A DNA stretch of 32,203 nucleotides from an uncultured Bacteroidia bacterium. GTDB lineage: Bacteria; Bacteroidota; Bacteroidia; Bacteroidales; F082. Numbering within the stretch: position 1 is the stretch's first letter; every line of letters starts with the position of its first letter. Where the stretch lies: positions 1 to 32,203 of the forward strand of contig CADAPW010000025.1 of assembly GCA_902789915.1 (NCBI GenBank). Reading direction: 5' to 3'. The position numbers were made by a program, and so were the translations under genes. The notes beneath the pieces were generated by a model, which was given only the letters and a program-made list of their open reading frames with translations, had not been told where the DNA came from and made no database searches. Positions 1 through 7,480 of the stretch are shown here, piece after piece.

Positions 1-107
1 GTTTCGTAGAAGTCGCCCACACGAAACAACAGCATGGCATCGGGGTATTTCGCCTTAAAGGAGAAATACTGTTTCATCAAAGGGGTCTCGGTTGCTTTCT
101 CGGCCAT
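1..107 (-). CDS. mutS: DNA mismatch repair protein MutS, N-terminal fragment
   Basis: This is a partial gene running off the left edge; only the first 35 codons are visible. The start is the ATG at 107. The translation contains [20 protein letters not shown] followed by FRVGDFYET. This matches the conserved start of MutS domain I, including the mismatch-contacting Phe-x-Glu element in the G-D-F-Y-E motif. MutS recognises mismatches and small loops in newly replicated DNA and recruits MutL. The gene is divergent from the SpoU methyltransferase gene, with a 67-bp shared intergenic region. The family assignment is strong even though the piece is short; integrity of the rest cannot be judged. Confidence 0.9.
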   Translation of the reverse strand, partial: MAEKATETPLMKQYFSFKAKYPDAMLLFRVGDFYE

Positions 108-128
108 AAAACTACGATTTAAGGGGTA

Positions 129-136
129 CAAAATTA
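129..136 (-). promoter_or_regulatory. Possible mutS promoter -7 box
   Basis: On the minus strand the octamer TAATTTTG fits the Bacteroidetes -7 consensus TAnnTTTG and lies about 20 bp upstream of the mutS ATG. No well-placed distal TTG box is obvious, so this rests on the -7 element alone. Confidence 0.35.
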
Positions 137-174
137 CAAAAAATTCACTTATTTTGCCGACAAATTAGGAAATC

Positions 175-708
175 ATGCGTAAACTGACCACCGATGAACT
201 ACACCGCATCAGCAAGGAAGCCTTTGAACAAGCCGACAAGACACCTATTATTATTGTGCTCGACAACATCCGTTCATTAAGCAACGTTGGTGCTTTCTTC
301 CGCACCGCCGACGCTTTCCGCATCAAAGCGTTGTTCTTGTGCGGCATCACGGCTTGTCCGCCCCATCGTGAGATACATAAAACTGCCTTGGGTGCCGACG
401 AAACCGTCAAATGGCGCTATTTCGACACCACGGAGGAGGCCTGCGAGGTCTTGAAAGCCGAAAACTACAAGATTTTCGCCGTTGAACAAGTGGAAGGAAG
501 CGTTGCATTGCAAAATTTCAAGTTTGAGCCATGCACTGCCTACATCTTGGGCAACGAGGTGGAGGGCGTCAGCGAGGGTGCCCTACCCTATTGCGAGGGC
601 GCCATCGAGCTACCTCAGGAGGGCACGAAACACTCCTTGAACGTTTCCGTTTGCGCCGGTATCGTCATGTGGAAAGCCTTTGAACAGTTGAAAATCGGCG
701 CAAAATGA
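175..708 (+). CDS. SpoU/TrmH-family RNA 2'-O-methyltransferase
   Basis: This is a 177-residue protein of the SPOUT superfamily, which transfers methyl groups from S-adenosylmethionine to ribose 2'-OH positions of tRNA or rRNA using a trefoil-knot fold. All three family motifs are visible: motif 1 with Asn37 and Arg43 in NVGAFFRTADAF, motif 2 ILGNEVEGV at about 124-132, and motif 3 from IELPQEG through the invariant Asn156 at about 144-165. It consists of the catalytic domain with no extra N-terminal substrate-binding domain, as in short TrmH/TrmL-like enzymes. The exact target nucleotide cannot be read from sequence. It is divergent from mutS. A start at ATG 175 gives a complete domain. Confidence 0.9.
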   Translation: MRKLTTDELHRISKEAFEQADKTPIIIVLDNIRSLSNVGAFFRTADAFRIKALFLCGITACPPHREIHKTALGADETVKWRYFDTTEEACEVLKAENYKIFAVEQVEGSVALQNFKFEPCTAYILGNEVEGVSEGALPYCEGAIELPQEGTKHSLNVSVCAGIVMWKAFEQLKIGAK

Positions 709-729
709 GACGGTTTTAGGCGCTTTTTT
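698..729 (+). terminator. Weak candidate terminator after the methyltransferase gene
   Basis: GCGCAAAA at 698-705 can pair with TTTT-AG-GCGC at 714-723, leaving a two-base bulge, and is followed by six T residues. The hairpin starts inside the last codons. It is weak, and the assignment is tentative. Confidence 0.3.
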
Positions 730-777
730 ATGCTTTTTCCGCAAAAAACAGCAAAAAATAGCATTTTTTTTCAACAA

Positions 778-811
778 TTTGTGTTGACAATTGAAATATT
801 TCCTATTTTTG
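778..811 (+). promoter_or_regulatory. Promoter of the OmpA-family gene
   Basis: TATTTTTG at 804-811 fits the Bacteroidetes -7 consensus TAnnTTTG. Upstream, TTTG at 778-781 or TTG at 784-786 can serve as the -33 box, with spacings of 22 or 17 bp. Transcription would begin near 818, leaving an untranslated leader of about 80 nt rich in A and T, which is typical of a highly expressed Bacteroidetes outer-membrane protein gene. Confidence 0.6.
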
Positions 812-897
812 TTCGCTAATTGGAATAAAAAGATAGAGCAATTATTAAAAAGACAATAAATCAATTAACTAAATTACAAACCTAACACAATTACGTT

Positions 898-2769
898 ATG
901 AAGAAAAATTTGACAATTTCGAAGCTCATGATGCTTATCGTCATGGCTATCCTTCCCTTCAGCATGTTTGCTCAGAAGGAGGAAGGCAAAAAGAAATCCA
1001 AACCTGCTGAGAAGTACTGGTACATCCAAGCTGACGGTGGTCTCTCCATCAGCCACAGTGACTTGGCCAGCTACAACGGTGGTATTTGGGATGACTTCGG
1101 CCATTTCAAGACAATGGCTTTCAGCAACTTCAAAAACAGCTGGAACGCCCATCTCGGTTTTGGTTACCAATTCAGCAAAGTCGTTGGTTTCAACATCAAG
1201 GGCGGTTATGGTCGCATCAATGGCCACAAGCATTTAGACAAGCAAGGTAACGTTCAGTACCTCTATTTGCTTGACGCTGACGGGAAAACGCCTATAATTG
1301 ACGACCCGGAGCATCCTTTCTATAGCACTGTACATGACCTCGGCCTCGACATGACCGACTATTTCGAAGGCAGCTTCAACTTCACCTTCAACCTCTTCAA
1401 CATGTTCAAGTACAACCCGAGAAGAGCTGTCAACTTGATTCCCCATGTTGGTATCGGTGGTATTTACTACAAGGCTGGCCAGGTGAATAGAATGAATTAC
1501 GATCCTGAGAACTCGTCTACAGAAGAAGTGATGTACACTGTTGCTCAGGCCAGAGACAAGCGCAAGCTCCACTTCAACGTTCCCGTTGGTATGGAATTGA
1601 ACTTCAACATCACTCCCAAGTTCGACCTGTTCTTGGACTACACCTACACCTTCACTGGCACCGACAATCTTGACCAAGTGTGCAAGTACAATGAAAGCGG
1701 CCATGTCATCAACGACAAGGACATGTACAGCCAGGTTAACCTGGGTCTCCGCGTGAAGTTCAACAATCCTTGCGACATCGAAAAGATGGCCCGCGAGTCC
1801 AAGAAAATCACCTACCGTGTGAATCCTGACCCGCTGGTTGAAGGCGAAGACGGCAAGGTTTGCTTCGACGTCATCGTTACCATCCCCGGCGAATACTTCG
1901 AGAAACAGGCTGTCATGAACCTGAAGCCTTACCTGAAGTACAATGGTGGCGAAATCGACCTCGATCCTATCACCTTCGTGGGTGAAAAAGTGAAGGGCGA
2001 AGGCGACTTCCGCGTCAACTACAAGGAAGGTGGCGAATTCACCAAGCACTACTGCAAGGACTATGTGCCCGAGATGGAAAACTGCGAACTCATGGGCGAC
2101 CCGATGTTCTATGTCTACGACGGCACCATCTATCCCACCCAGGAAGAAATCGTGAAGAACACCTATTTCACTCAGGGTGCTACCGAGAAGCTGGCTGACG
2201 GCGTCATCCCGATGAAGAAGGAAGAATGGGTTGACCAAGAGGTCACCGAAACCGTTGAAGAGATGGAAGCCATCAAGAAGCTCACCTATTTCTACAACAA
2301 GGATTCATACGACATCAACGGTAGAAGAAAACTCAACAAGGAAGCTGACGCTGCCTTCAACGAGCTGCTGAACGCTGGCGTGACCGAGTTCGAAGTCAGA
2401 GCTTGGGCATCACCTGAAGGTGAGGAAGGCCACAACAACGAGCTGTCCAACAACCGTTACAATGCTGCCCAGAAGCAGATGAACAAACTGGCCAAGAAGA
2501 CCGAAGTCACAATCAACGGCCAAGGCTACGGTCCCGACTGGAACACCTTCGTCCAACTCGTTGCCGAATCCGACCTGAAGGACAAGGATGCCATCGTGAA
2601 CAACGTGAACAACTCCAGCAACAAGGAACAGACCATCCGCGAGATGTGCGACATCTATCCGCAACTCGAAAAGGACATTCTGCCTCAGCTGCGCCGCGCT
2701 GAAGTCTATGTGAATGAACCCGTCCAAAAGACCATCACCAAGACCATCAGAGTGAAAGTGGAGAAATAA
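898..2769 (+). CDS. OmpA-family outer-membrane protein
   Basis: This 623-residue protein starts with a Sec signal peptide (MKKNLTISKLMMLIVMAILP, cleavage after FA-Q near residue 26). Residues of about 40-300 alternate aromatic and polar residues in the manner of an outer-membrane beta-barrel (GFGYQFSKVVGFNIKGGYG, FDLFLDYTYTFTG). A middle region of beta-rich sequence follows. Around 500-530 lies an OmpA-like peptidoglycan-binding motif, ASPEGEEGHNNELSNNRYN, corresponding to the family pattern with Asn-x-x-Leu-Ser-x-x-Arg. The tail with ILPQLRRAEVYV is typical of Bacteroidetes members. It probably links the outer membrane to peptidoglycan. It is monocistronic, with its own promoter and a strong terminator. 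The exact subfamily is not certain. Confidence 0.85.
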   Translation: MKKNLTISKLMMLIVMAILPFSMFAQKEEGKKKSKPAEKYWYIQADGGLSISHSDLASYNGGIWDDFGHFKTMAFSNFKNSWNAHLGFGYQFSKVVGFNIKGGYGRINGHKHLDKQGNVQYLYLLDADGKTPIIDDPEHPFYSTVHDLGLDMTDYFEGSFNFTFNLFNMFKYNPRRAVNLIPHVGIGGIYYKAGQVNRMNYDPENSSTEEVMYTVAQARDKRKLHFNVPVGMELNFNITPKFDLFLDYTYTFTGTDNLDQVCKYNESGHVINDKDMYSQVNLGLRVKFNNPCDIEKMARESKKITYRVNPDPLVEGEDGKVCFDVIVTIPGEYFEKQAVMNLKPYLKYNGGEIDLDPITFVGEKVKGEGDFRVNYKEGGEFTKHYCKDYVPEMENCELMGDPMFYVYDGTIYPTQEEIVKNTYFTQGATEKLADGVIPMKKEEWVDQEVTETVEEMEAIKKLTYFYNKDSYDINGRRKLNKEADAAFNELLNAGVTEFEVRAWASPEGEEGHNNELSNNRYNAAQKQMNKLAKKTEVTINGQGYGPDWNTFVQLVAESDLKDKDAIVNNVNNSSNKEQTIREMCDIYPQLEKDILPQLRRAEVYVNEPVQKTITKTIRVKVEK

Positions 2770-2790
2770 GAATCCATTTATGGAATGGAA

Positions 2791-2817
2791 AAGCCGCTCA
2801 ATCGAGCGGCTTTTTTT
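2791..2817 (+). terminator. Rho-independent terminator of the OmpA-family gene
   Basis: A perfect 7-bp stem pairs GCCGCTC (2793-2799) with GAGCGGC (2804-2810) around an AATC loop and is followed by seven T residues. It begins about 20 bp after the OmpA stop codon. A short A-run before the stem means it may also stop transcripts arriving from the convergent kinase gene. Confidence 0.9.
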
Positions 2818-2846
2818 GTTGCCTATTATATATAATTAATAAGGTG

Positions 2847-3494
2847 TTATAGTTCCACTCGGTGCAGCCCGATATCATAAGGCTGGTCGATGGCATCGAT
2901 AATACGGCGATAGTCGCTTTCGTTGGCCACGAAGTCCATGCGGGTTGTGTCGAGCAACAGAATCCTCATGTTGCCTTGCTGCTGGTTGAGGAAATTCAAA
3001 TAACCCTGTTGGATGTCAGCCAAGTACTCATCGCTAATCTCCTGCTCATAACTACGTCCGCGCTTGTGGATGTTGGCTTGCAACCGATCCACATCACAAT
3101 AGAGATACACCAACAACTCAGGTTTGGGCATATCGGAAAAGATGATATTAAAGAAACGCGAGAACAGCTGGTACTCGTCCTCTTGCAGGTTGTTGCGCGA
3201 AAAAATCAGCGACTTGGCAACATAATAATCCGAGATGATGAAGTCGTGGAACAAGTCGAGTGCCCCCAACTTGTCCTTCAACTGCTGATAACGCAAGGCG
3301 AGAAAGGTCATTTCCAGTTGGAAGGAATACTTCTCCGGCTCCTTGTAGAACTTGGGCAAAAAGGGGTTTTTGTCGCCTTCAAACTCCTCAAGGACAAGTT
3401 TTCCATTAAAATCGTTGGAGATACGTGTGGCCAAGGTGGTCTTGCCCGCACCGATGGTTCCTTCTATGGCGATATAATTGTATTGCATAATCAT
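2847..3494 (-). CDS. Deoxynucleoside kinase (dNK family)
   Basis: This 215-residue protein belongs to the dCK/dGK/TK2-like kinases, which phosphorylate salvaged deoxynucleosides with ATP. The P-loop GTIGAGKTT is at about 12-20. The substrate/Mg-binding region IISDYYVAKSLIF is at about 86-98, and the arginine-rich LID segment KRGRSYEQE at about 144-152. The length is normal for bacterial members. The start was set at ATG 3494 because it overlaps the folK stop as ATGA, an arrangement for translational coupling; an ATG two codons later (3488) is equally possible. It forms an operon with folK, so nucleotide salvage and folate synthesis are made together. Substrate preference (dA, dG or dC) is not determinable here. 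Confidence 0.85.
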   Translation of the reverse strand: MIMQYNYIAIEGTIGAGKTTLATRISNDFNGKLVLEEFEGDKNPFLPKFYKEPEKYSFQLEMTFLALRYQQLKDKLGALDLFHDFIISDYYVAKSLIFSRNNLQEDEYQLFSRFFNIIFSDMPKPELLVYLYCDVDRLQANIHKRGRSYEQEISDEYLADIQQGYLNFLNQQQGNMRILLLDTTRMDFVANESDYRRIIDAIDQPYDIGLHRVEL

Positions 3495-3982
3495 TCGATT
3501 TTTCTGACTTCCGAGAAGTCGAAACAACGCTTCAATAGCTCAGTTTGAGTCATGTTAAACGCGGGATGCACAAACTCCGGCACCACTTCACACAAGGGCA
3601 ACAAGGCAAAACGGCGTTGATGCAGCCGCGGATGCGGGATGGTGAGACTGTCGGTCAGCACGATATGAGAACCGTAATAAAGGATGTCCAAATCCGCTGT
3701 CCGCGAAGTATAGCCTCCCGTTTCGGGATGGCGCACGCGCCCCAACTCTGCCTCAATGTCGAGTAACTGTCGCATCATTGCCTCAGGCTCAAGCTCCGTT
3801 TCAACGACGATGAGACGGTTCAGGAACCATTCCTTTGCCTCAAATCCCCATGGCTCCGACTCGTAAGCACTTGATTGCGCCACAATCTTGCCACACCTAT
3901 TATTAATTAACAGGCAAGCTTGGGCGTAGATCTTGTTTTTGTCGCCCATATTCGACCCAAAAAGGATAAGGCACCGTTCCAT
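3491..3982 (-). CDS. folK: 2-amino-4-hydroxy-6-hydroxymethyldihydropteridine pyrophosphokinase
   Basis: HPPK transfers pyrophosphate from ATP to 6-hydroxymethyl-dihydropterin, the step before dihydropteroate synthase in folate biosynthesis. The 163-residue translation shows the family landmarks: LILFGSNMGDK at the N-terminus, SAYESEPWGF then FLNRLIVVET, IEAELGRVRHPETGGYTSRT, the Mg-binding DLDILYYG, and IPHPRLHQRRFALLPLCEV. The start is ATG 3982; an upstream in-frame TTG at 4000 is less likely because it overlaps the promoter -7 box. The gene ends with a TGA overlapping the next start, indicating coupling to the deoxynucleoside kinase. It is divergent from sppA. Confidence 0.93.
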   Translation of the reverse strand: MERCLILFGSNMGDKNKIYAQACLLINNRCGKIVAQSSAYESEPWGFEAKEWFLNRLIVVETELEPEAMMRQLLDIEAELGRVRHPETGGYTSRTADLDILYYGSHIVLTDSLTIPHPRLHQRRFALLPLCEVVPEFVHPAFNMTQTELLKRCFDFSEVRKIE

Positions 3983-3997
3983 TATCGTGATTTTCGG

Positions 3998-4005
3998 CAA
4001 AAATA
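3998..4005 (-). promoter_or_regulatory. folK promoter -7 box
   Basis: On the minus strand TATTTTTG matches TAnnTTTG and lies 15 bp before the folK ATG. A TTTG occurs further upstream, but with about 24 bp spacing, so the -33 element is uncertain. The very short leader would be about 10 nt or less. Confidence 0.45.
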
Positions 4006-4059
4006 ATGAATTTTAATGCTATAATCGCACAAAATACGACAGCAAAAAGATAAAAACAT

Positions 4060-4067
4060 TACTTTTG
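4060..4067 (+). promoter_or_regulatory. sppA promoter -7 box
   Basis: TACTTTTG matches the Bacteroidetes -7 consensus TAnnTTTG, 29 bp upstream of the sppA ATG. The upstream stretch is A-rich and lacks a clear TTG at the usual distance. The folK and sppA promoters sit back to back, about 55 bp apart. Confidence 0.5.
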
Positions 4068-4096
4068 CGCGATAAACAACTAAAACAAAAAGCATC

Positions 4097-5779
4097 ATGA
4101 AATTCGGTAAAATCGTATTGGCGGCCTTCCTCGGCACGCTGATTGCATTGGTAATCAACTTCTTCATCAAAGTTGGCGTGGTTTCTTCCATGATCTCCAG
4201 CTTATCAAAATCCGACGCGGAGTCTTCCACCACTGTGAAGCCCAACTCGTTGCTCTATATGAAACTCGACTATGACATCCCGGACCGTACCGTCGACAAT
4301 CCTATAGGCAGCTTCAACTTCAGCTCGATGGAAACGCAAGAATCCACTGGCATGACCACCATCTTGCACAACATCGAACATGCCAAGACCGACCCGAACA
4401 TCAAAGGTATCTATTTGGAGCTGAGCAGCATCCCCACTTCCACGGCCACCCTTCAGGAAATTCGTAACAAACTCATCGAATTCAAGGAATCAGGCAAGTT
4501 CATCGTCACTTACGGTGAGAGCTATTCGCAAAGTGCCTATTACATGGCCTCCGTCGCCGACAAAATCTTCCTCAACCCCGAGGGTGCCCTCGACCTACAC
4601 GGCATGGCTTCACAAATCATGTTCTACAAGCACCTGTTTGAAAAACTCGATGTTGAGATGCAGATTGTGCGTGGTCCCAACAACCGCTTCAAGAGCGCCG
4701 TGGAGCCTTATTTCCTCGACAAGATGAGCGAAGCCAACCGCGAGCAGATGGACAAGCTGCTGAATTCCATTTGGGGTGAAATCCTCACCAGCATCAGCCA
4801 AAGCCGTAACATCAGCGTGGAGCAACTCAACAAGATTGCCGACAATCTGGAGACTTACTTCGATGCCCAAAAAGCCCTTGAATATGGTTTGGTCGACAAC
4901 CTCTACTACAAAGACCAACTGCTTGACGAGCTGAAAGGCCTGACGGGCAGCAACAAGGACATCAACACCATCGGCAACGCCAACTACGCCAAGTCATACA
5001 AAGACAAGAGCGTTAGCAAGAACGAGGTGGCTGTCGTCTATGCCTTGGGACAAATCTTTGACGGCAAGGGTGACGAGGAACAAAACATCTATTCCGAGAA
5101 CCTCAGCAAGACCATCCGCAAGGCCCGCGAAGACGAGAACGTGAAAGCCATCGTGTTGCGTGTCAACTCCCCTGGTGGCAGCGCCGTTGCCTCCGCCATC
5201 ATCGGCCGCGAACTCGACCTCACCAAGGCAGAGAAACCCATCATCGTCTCCATGGGCGACTACGCCGCTTCGGGCGGTTACTGGATCTCGGCCAAGGCCG
5301 ACTACATCTTCGCCGACCCCACTACACTCACGGGTTCCATCGGCGTGTTTGGCACCTTCCCGAACCTGCAAGGCCTCTTGAACGACAAGATTGGCCTCAC
5401 ATTTGATGTGGCCAAGACCAACGAAAACGCTGACTTCGGCACCGTGACACAGCCCCTCACCGAATTCCAATACGGTAAGCTGCAAGAGATGGTGGTGAAG
5501 ACCTACGACGACGACCAACTCGGCGACATGGAAGACGCCATCGCATACGCCGCACAGAAAGCCAACCTTGGTGACGACTACAAGGTGACCGAATGGCCCA
5601 AACAGAAGGACTTCTTCACCCGCATCATGGAGTCGATGAACAGCAATGGTTCCGACAAACTTGATGCCGCCATGCGCAGCAAGCTCGGCAGCTACTACAA
5701 CTACCTGCAAGGTCTGGAATACCTGCAAAAGAACACGGGCATCCAAGCCAGAATGCCTTTTGACATGGTGATCGAATAA
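4097..5779 (+). CDS. sppA: Signal peptide peptidase SppA, 67K type
   Basis: This 560-residue membrane-anchored serine protease digests cleaved signal peptides. One N-terminal transmembrane segment (about residues 5-30, KIVLAAFLGTLIALVINFF) anchors it, with the rest on the outer face of the inner membrane. It is the long, two-domain form in which the dyad is split: the lysine is K199 in NRFKSAVEPYF in the N-terminal half, and the nucleophile is S392 in DYAASGGYW in the C-terminal half. The conserved VNSPGGSA and LTGSIGVFG segments flank the active site. Both catalytic residues are present, so it should be active. It is transcribed alone, with a promoter upstream and a strong terminator 20 bp downstream. 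Confidence 0.95.
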   Translation: MKFGKIVLAAFLGTLIALVINFFIKVGVVSSMISSLSKSDAESSTTVKPNSLLYMKLDYDIPDRTVDNPIGSFNFSSMETQESTGMTTILHNIEHAKTDPNIKGIYLELSSIPTSTATLQEIRNKLIEFKESGKFIVTYGESYSQSAYYMASVADKIFLNPEGALDLHGMASQIMFYKHLFEKLDVEMQIVRGPNNRFKSAVEPYFLDKMSEANREQMDKLLNSIWGEILTSISQSRNISVEQLNKIADNLETYFDAQKALEYGLVDNLYYKDQLLDELKGLTGSNKDINTIGNANYAKSYKDKSVSKNEVAVVYALGQIFDGKGDEEQNIYSENLSKTIRKAREDENVKAIVLRVNSPGGSAVASAIIGRELDLTKAEKPIIVSMGDYAASGGYWISAKADYIFADPTTLTGSIGVFGTFPNLQGLLNDKIGLTFDVAKTNENADFGTVTQPLTEFQYGKLQEMVVKTYDDDQLGDMEDAIAYAAQKANLGDDYKVTEWPKQKDFFTRIMESMNSNGSDKLDAAMRSKLGSYYNYLQGLEYLQKNTGIQARMPFDMVIE

Positions 5780-5800
5780 TCATTGTAATTTCGACCATAG

Positions 5801-5836
5801 AAAATGCGGAGCGACATCGTGTCGTTCCGCATTTTT
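5801..5836 (+). terminator. Rho-independent terminator of sppA
   Basis: A long hairpin pairs ATGCGGA-G-CGACA (5804-5816) with TGTCG-T-TCCGCAT (5820-5832) around a three-base TCG loop. The single G/T position can wobble pair. A T-run follows. It closes the sppA transcript just before the palindromic operator-like element. Confidence 0.9.
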
Positions 5837-5851
5837 ATTGGGGTTTTCGCG

Positions 5852-5899
5852 GTTCACAAGTTTGTGGACCACAAAATTGTGGACCACAAGATTGTGAAC
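5852..5899. repeat. 48-bp composite palindrome, left copy (operator-like)
   Basis: The element has outer half-sites GTTCACAA (5852-5859) and TTGTGAAC (5892-5899). Between them are two copies of the 13-bp palindrome TTGTGGACCACAA (5862-5874 and 5877-5889), all separated by 2-bp spacers. Repeats therefore recur every 15 bp. Its right half-site contains the TTG of the presumed -33 box of the ATPase gene, so a protein bound here would block RNA polymerase. A second copy with identical architecture lies just downstream of the same gene. This reads as a binding site for a dimeric or oligomeric DNA-binding protein, possibly the ATPase's own winged helix; that last point is inference. Confidence 0.85.
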
Positions 5900-5922
5900 T
5901 ATCGAAAAAAGATGTATCTTTG
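5892..5922 (+). promoter_or_regulatory. Promoter of the AAA ATPase gene, overlapping the palindrome
   Basis: TATCTTTG at 5915-5922 fits the -7 consensus TAnnTTTG. The TTG at 5892-5894 lies 20 bp upstream of it and is part of the rightmost half-site of the left 48-bp palindrome. The overlap implies repression or autoregulation through that site. The leader before ATG 5947 would be under 20 nt. Confidence 0.65.
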
Positions 5923-5946
5923 CAGCGGAATAAAGGATTCGTCATC

Positions 5947-7074
5947 ATGAAAAAATCATTCATCTATGGTGTAGCTGTTGAAGGCAACAACTTCACAGAC
6001 CGAGAAAAAGAGACCCGACGCCTCAAGCAAGACTTTGAAAACGGGCAGAACATGATACTCATTTCTCCGCGAAGGATGGGCAAGACCTCGCTTGTAAGGA
6101 AAGTGCAGACCCTTGTCGACACGAAATCCATTGTGACGGTTTACATGGACATCTACGATTGCCGCAACGAATACGAATTCTACAACAAATTTGCCGCCTC
6201 GCTCATGAAGCAAACCGCAGGCAAGGCAGAAGCCGTCATGAAAAACATCAAGGAATTTTTAGTTCGTTTGTCACCCACCCTCTCCTTCGGTCCCGACCCC
6301 AACAACGAACTTTCCGTATCCCTTGGCATCACACCCAAAGACTACTCGCCGGAAGAAATCCTGCAACTGCCTGAACGCATGGCCGCCAAAATGGGCAAAC
6401 ACATTGTCGTGTGCATTGACGAATTCCAACAAATTGGCGAGTTTCCGGACTCGCTGAAGGTCCAAAAGAAAATGCGTGGCATCTGGCAGTTGCAAAACAA
6501 CGCTTCGTATTGCCTGTTTGGGAGCAAGAAGCATCTGCTCACCAACCTCTTCCAAAGCAAGAGGATGCCTTTTTACCAATTTGGCGACATCATGTTTCTC
6601 CAGCCCATCCCCACAGAAGACTGGATTCCTTTCATCCGCCAGAAGTTTGAGGAAAAGAAAATGAGCATTTCCGATGCCCTCATTGAAAAGATCTGCTCGA
6701 CGGTGCAAAACCAATCGTCATACGTGCAGCAATTAGCGTGGAACGTCATGCTCAACACCACAAAGAAGGCGGACGAGGCCACTTTGGAAACGGCCATTGA
6801 AGACCTGCTCAACCAAAACTCACTGCTGTTTTTGCAACAAATCGAGAACCTGACTGCCTACCAGATGAACTTCCTGAAAGCCGTAGCCAAAGGCGTTCAC
6901 ACGGACTTCACCTCTAAAGAAGTACTATCCACCTATGATTTAGGCTCAAAATCCAATGTCTCAAGAATCAAGACCGTGTTGACGCAAAAGGAACTGATTG
7001 AAAAAACACCCAACGGAATCGTGCTCACCGACCCCGTTTTTGAGCTTTGGTTTACCAAAGAATGGTGTGAATAA
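5947..7074 (+). CDS. AAA ATPase with C-terminal winged helix (COG1672-like)
   Basis: This is a 375-residue predicted cytosolic P-loop ATPase of the archaeal-type/STAND-like group. Walker A is SPRRMGKTSL at 40-49. Walker B is HIVVCIDEF at 152-160, with acidic residues D158 and E159. A sensor-1-like stretch, FGSKKHLLTNLF, is near 191-202. The C-terminal 75 residues (about 300-375) look like a winged helix: SKEVLSTYDLGSKSNVSRI as the helix-turn-helix and LIEKTPNGIVLTDP as the wing. ATG 5947 was chosen because an upstream in-frame TTG overlaps the -7 promoter box. The family is widespread in Bacteroidetes and archaea and its function is largely unknown. The gene lies exactly between two matching 48-bp palindromes, which may be bound by its own winged helix. 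Confidence 0.85.
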   Translation: MKKSFIYGVAVEGNNFTDREKETRRLKQDFENGQNMILISPRRMGKTSLVRKVQTLVDTKSIVTVYMDIYDCRNEYEFYNKFAASLMKQTAGKAEAVMKNIKEFLVRLSPTLSFGPDPNNELSVSLGITPKDYSPEEILQLPERMAAKMGKHIVVCIDEFQQIGEFPDSLKVQKKMRGIWQLQNNASYCLFGSKKHLLTNLFQSKRMPFYQFGDIMFLQPIPTEDWIPFIRQKFEEKKMSISDALIEKICSTVQNQSSYVQQLAWNVMLNTTKKADEATLETAIEDLLNQNSLLFLQQIENLTAYQMNFLKAVAKGVHTDFTSKEVLSTYDLGSKSNVSRIKTVLTQKELIEKTPNGIVLTDPVFELWFTKEWCE

Positions 7075-7113
7075 TCTATTGATTTCAAATCAATTACAAA
7101 CAATATACTAAAA

Positions 7114-7161
7114 GTTCGCAACTTTGTGGTCCACAATCTTGTGGACCACAAAGTTGCGAAC
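7114..7161. repeat. 48-bp perfect palindrome, right copy
   Basis: A perfect inverted repeat has 23-bp arms (7114-7136 and 7139-7161) around a 2-bp TC centre. It has the same layout as the left copy: outer half-sites GTTCGCAA and TTGCGAAC, two 13-bp cores TTGTGGTCCACAA and TTGTGGACCACAA, and 2-bp spacers. It sits 39 bp after the ATPase stop and 10 bp from the stop of the convergent small gene. T-runs follow on both strands, so it could also act as a bidirectional terminator. Compensating differences from the left copy (CAC to CGC on one side, GTG to GCG on the other) keep the pairing. Confidence 0.85.
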
Positions 7162-7171
7162 CGATTTTTGG

Positions 7172-7354
7172 CTATTTCACCACCTGCTTCCATCCCACCC
7201 AAAAGACGACCCTCTTGCCGCAGCAGGGGCAACGTTTTACAACAAACAGCCGCATTTGGGCTGGCGCGGGGTCTGTCATTGTGCCCTCTGGCAAGGTGAA
7301 TAACTTGATTTCGGTTTGGCAGCGAGGGCAAGGTTTGGTGTGTACGCTTCCCAT
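7172..7354 (-). CDS. Small CxxC protein, possible zinc ribbon
   Basis: This is a 60-residue ORF with two Cys pairs, CPRC near residues 9-12 and CPCC near 42-45, spaced as expected for a small zinc ribbon or rubredoxin-like knuckle. It starts at ATG 7354, which overlaps the TAA stop of the 39-residue ORF upstream as TAATG. That overlap is a strong sign of translational coupling and supports both being real. I do not recognise the family. Its 3' end abuts the right 48-bp palindrome, which may terminate it. Confidence 0.5.
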   Translation of the reverse strand: MGSVHTKPCPRCQTEIKLFTLPEGTMTDPAPAQMRLFVVKRCPCCGKRVVFWVGWKQVVK

Positions 7355-7473
7355 TATCCCAAAGCTTCAAAAGTGAAATGGTCTTTTCTGCAACACGCCT
7401 TCTTGTAGTCGAAGCCGTAGATGCGAATGTACGCCTCTTTGATTTCCACCGCGCCCTTGTAGAATGGATGCAT
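7354..7473 (-). CDS. 39-residue hypothetical protein
   Basis: This very short ORF begins at ATG 7473, directly after an in-frame TAA, and its TAA stop overlaps the next ATG (TAATG). The peptide starts MHPFYKGAVEIKEAYIRIYG and ends with CCRKDHFTFEALG; it is rich in aromatic and charged residues and includes a Cys-Cys pair. The overlap with the CxxC ORF downstream and a 7-bp gap from the ORF upstream suggest a tiny three-gene operon. No family or function is recognised. Confidence 0.45.
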   Translation of the reverse strand: MHPFYKGAVEIKEAYIRIYGFDYKKACCRKDHFTFEALG

Positions 7474-7480
7474 TTAAATC

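Noticed and set aside
1234-2238. Long minus-strand open frame opposite the OmpA-family gene
   Set aside because: It is a mirror of the GC-rich codon pattern of the real gene, gives a Val/His/Leu-rich product with no motif, and the plus-strand gene has a signal peptide, promoter and terminator.
2862-3548. 228-codon plus-strand open frame
   Set aside because: It is antisense to the deoxynucleoside kinase, which has a clear P-loop and LID.
5852-5899. Reading the 15-bp-period repeats as a CRISPR array
   Set aside because: The spacers are only 2 bp, the units are palindromic binding-site-like cores, and no cas genes are near.
5852-7161. Treating the palindrome-flanked ATPase as an insertion sequence
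   Set aside because: No transposase motif and no evident target-site duplication; a selfish cassette remains possible but is not shown.
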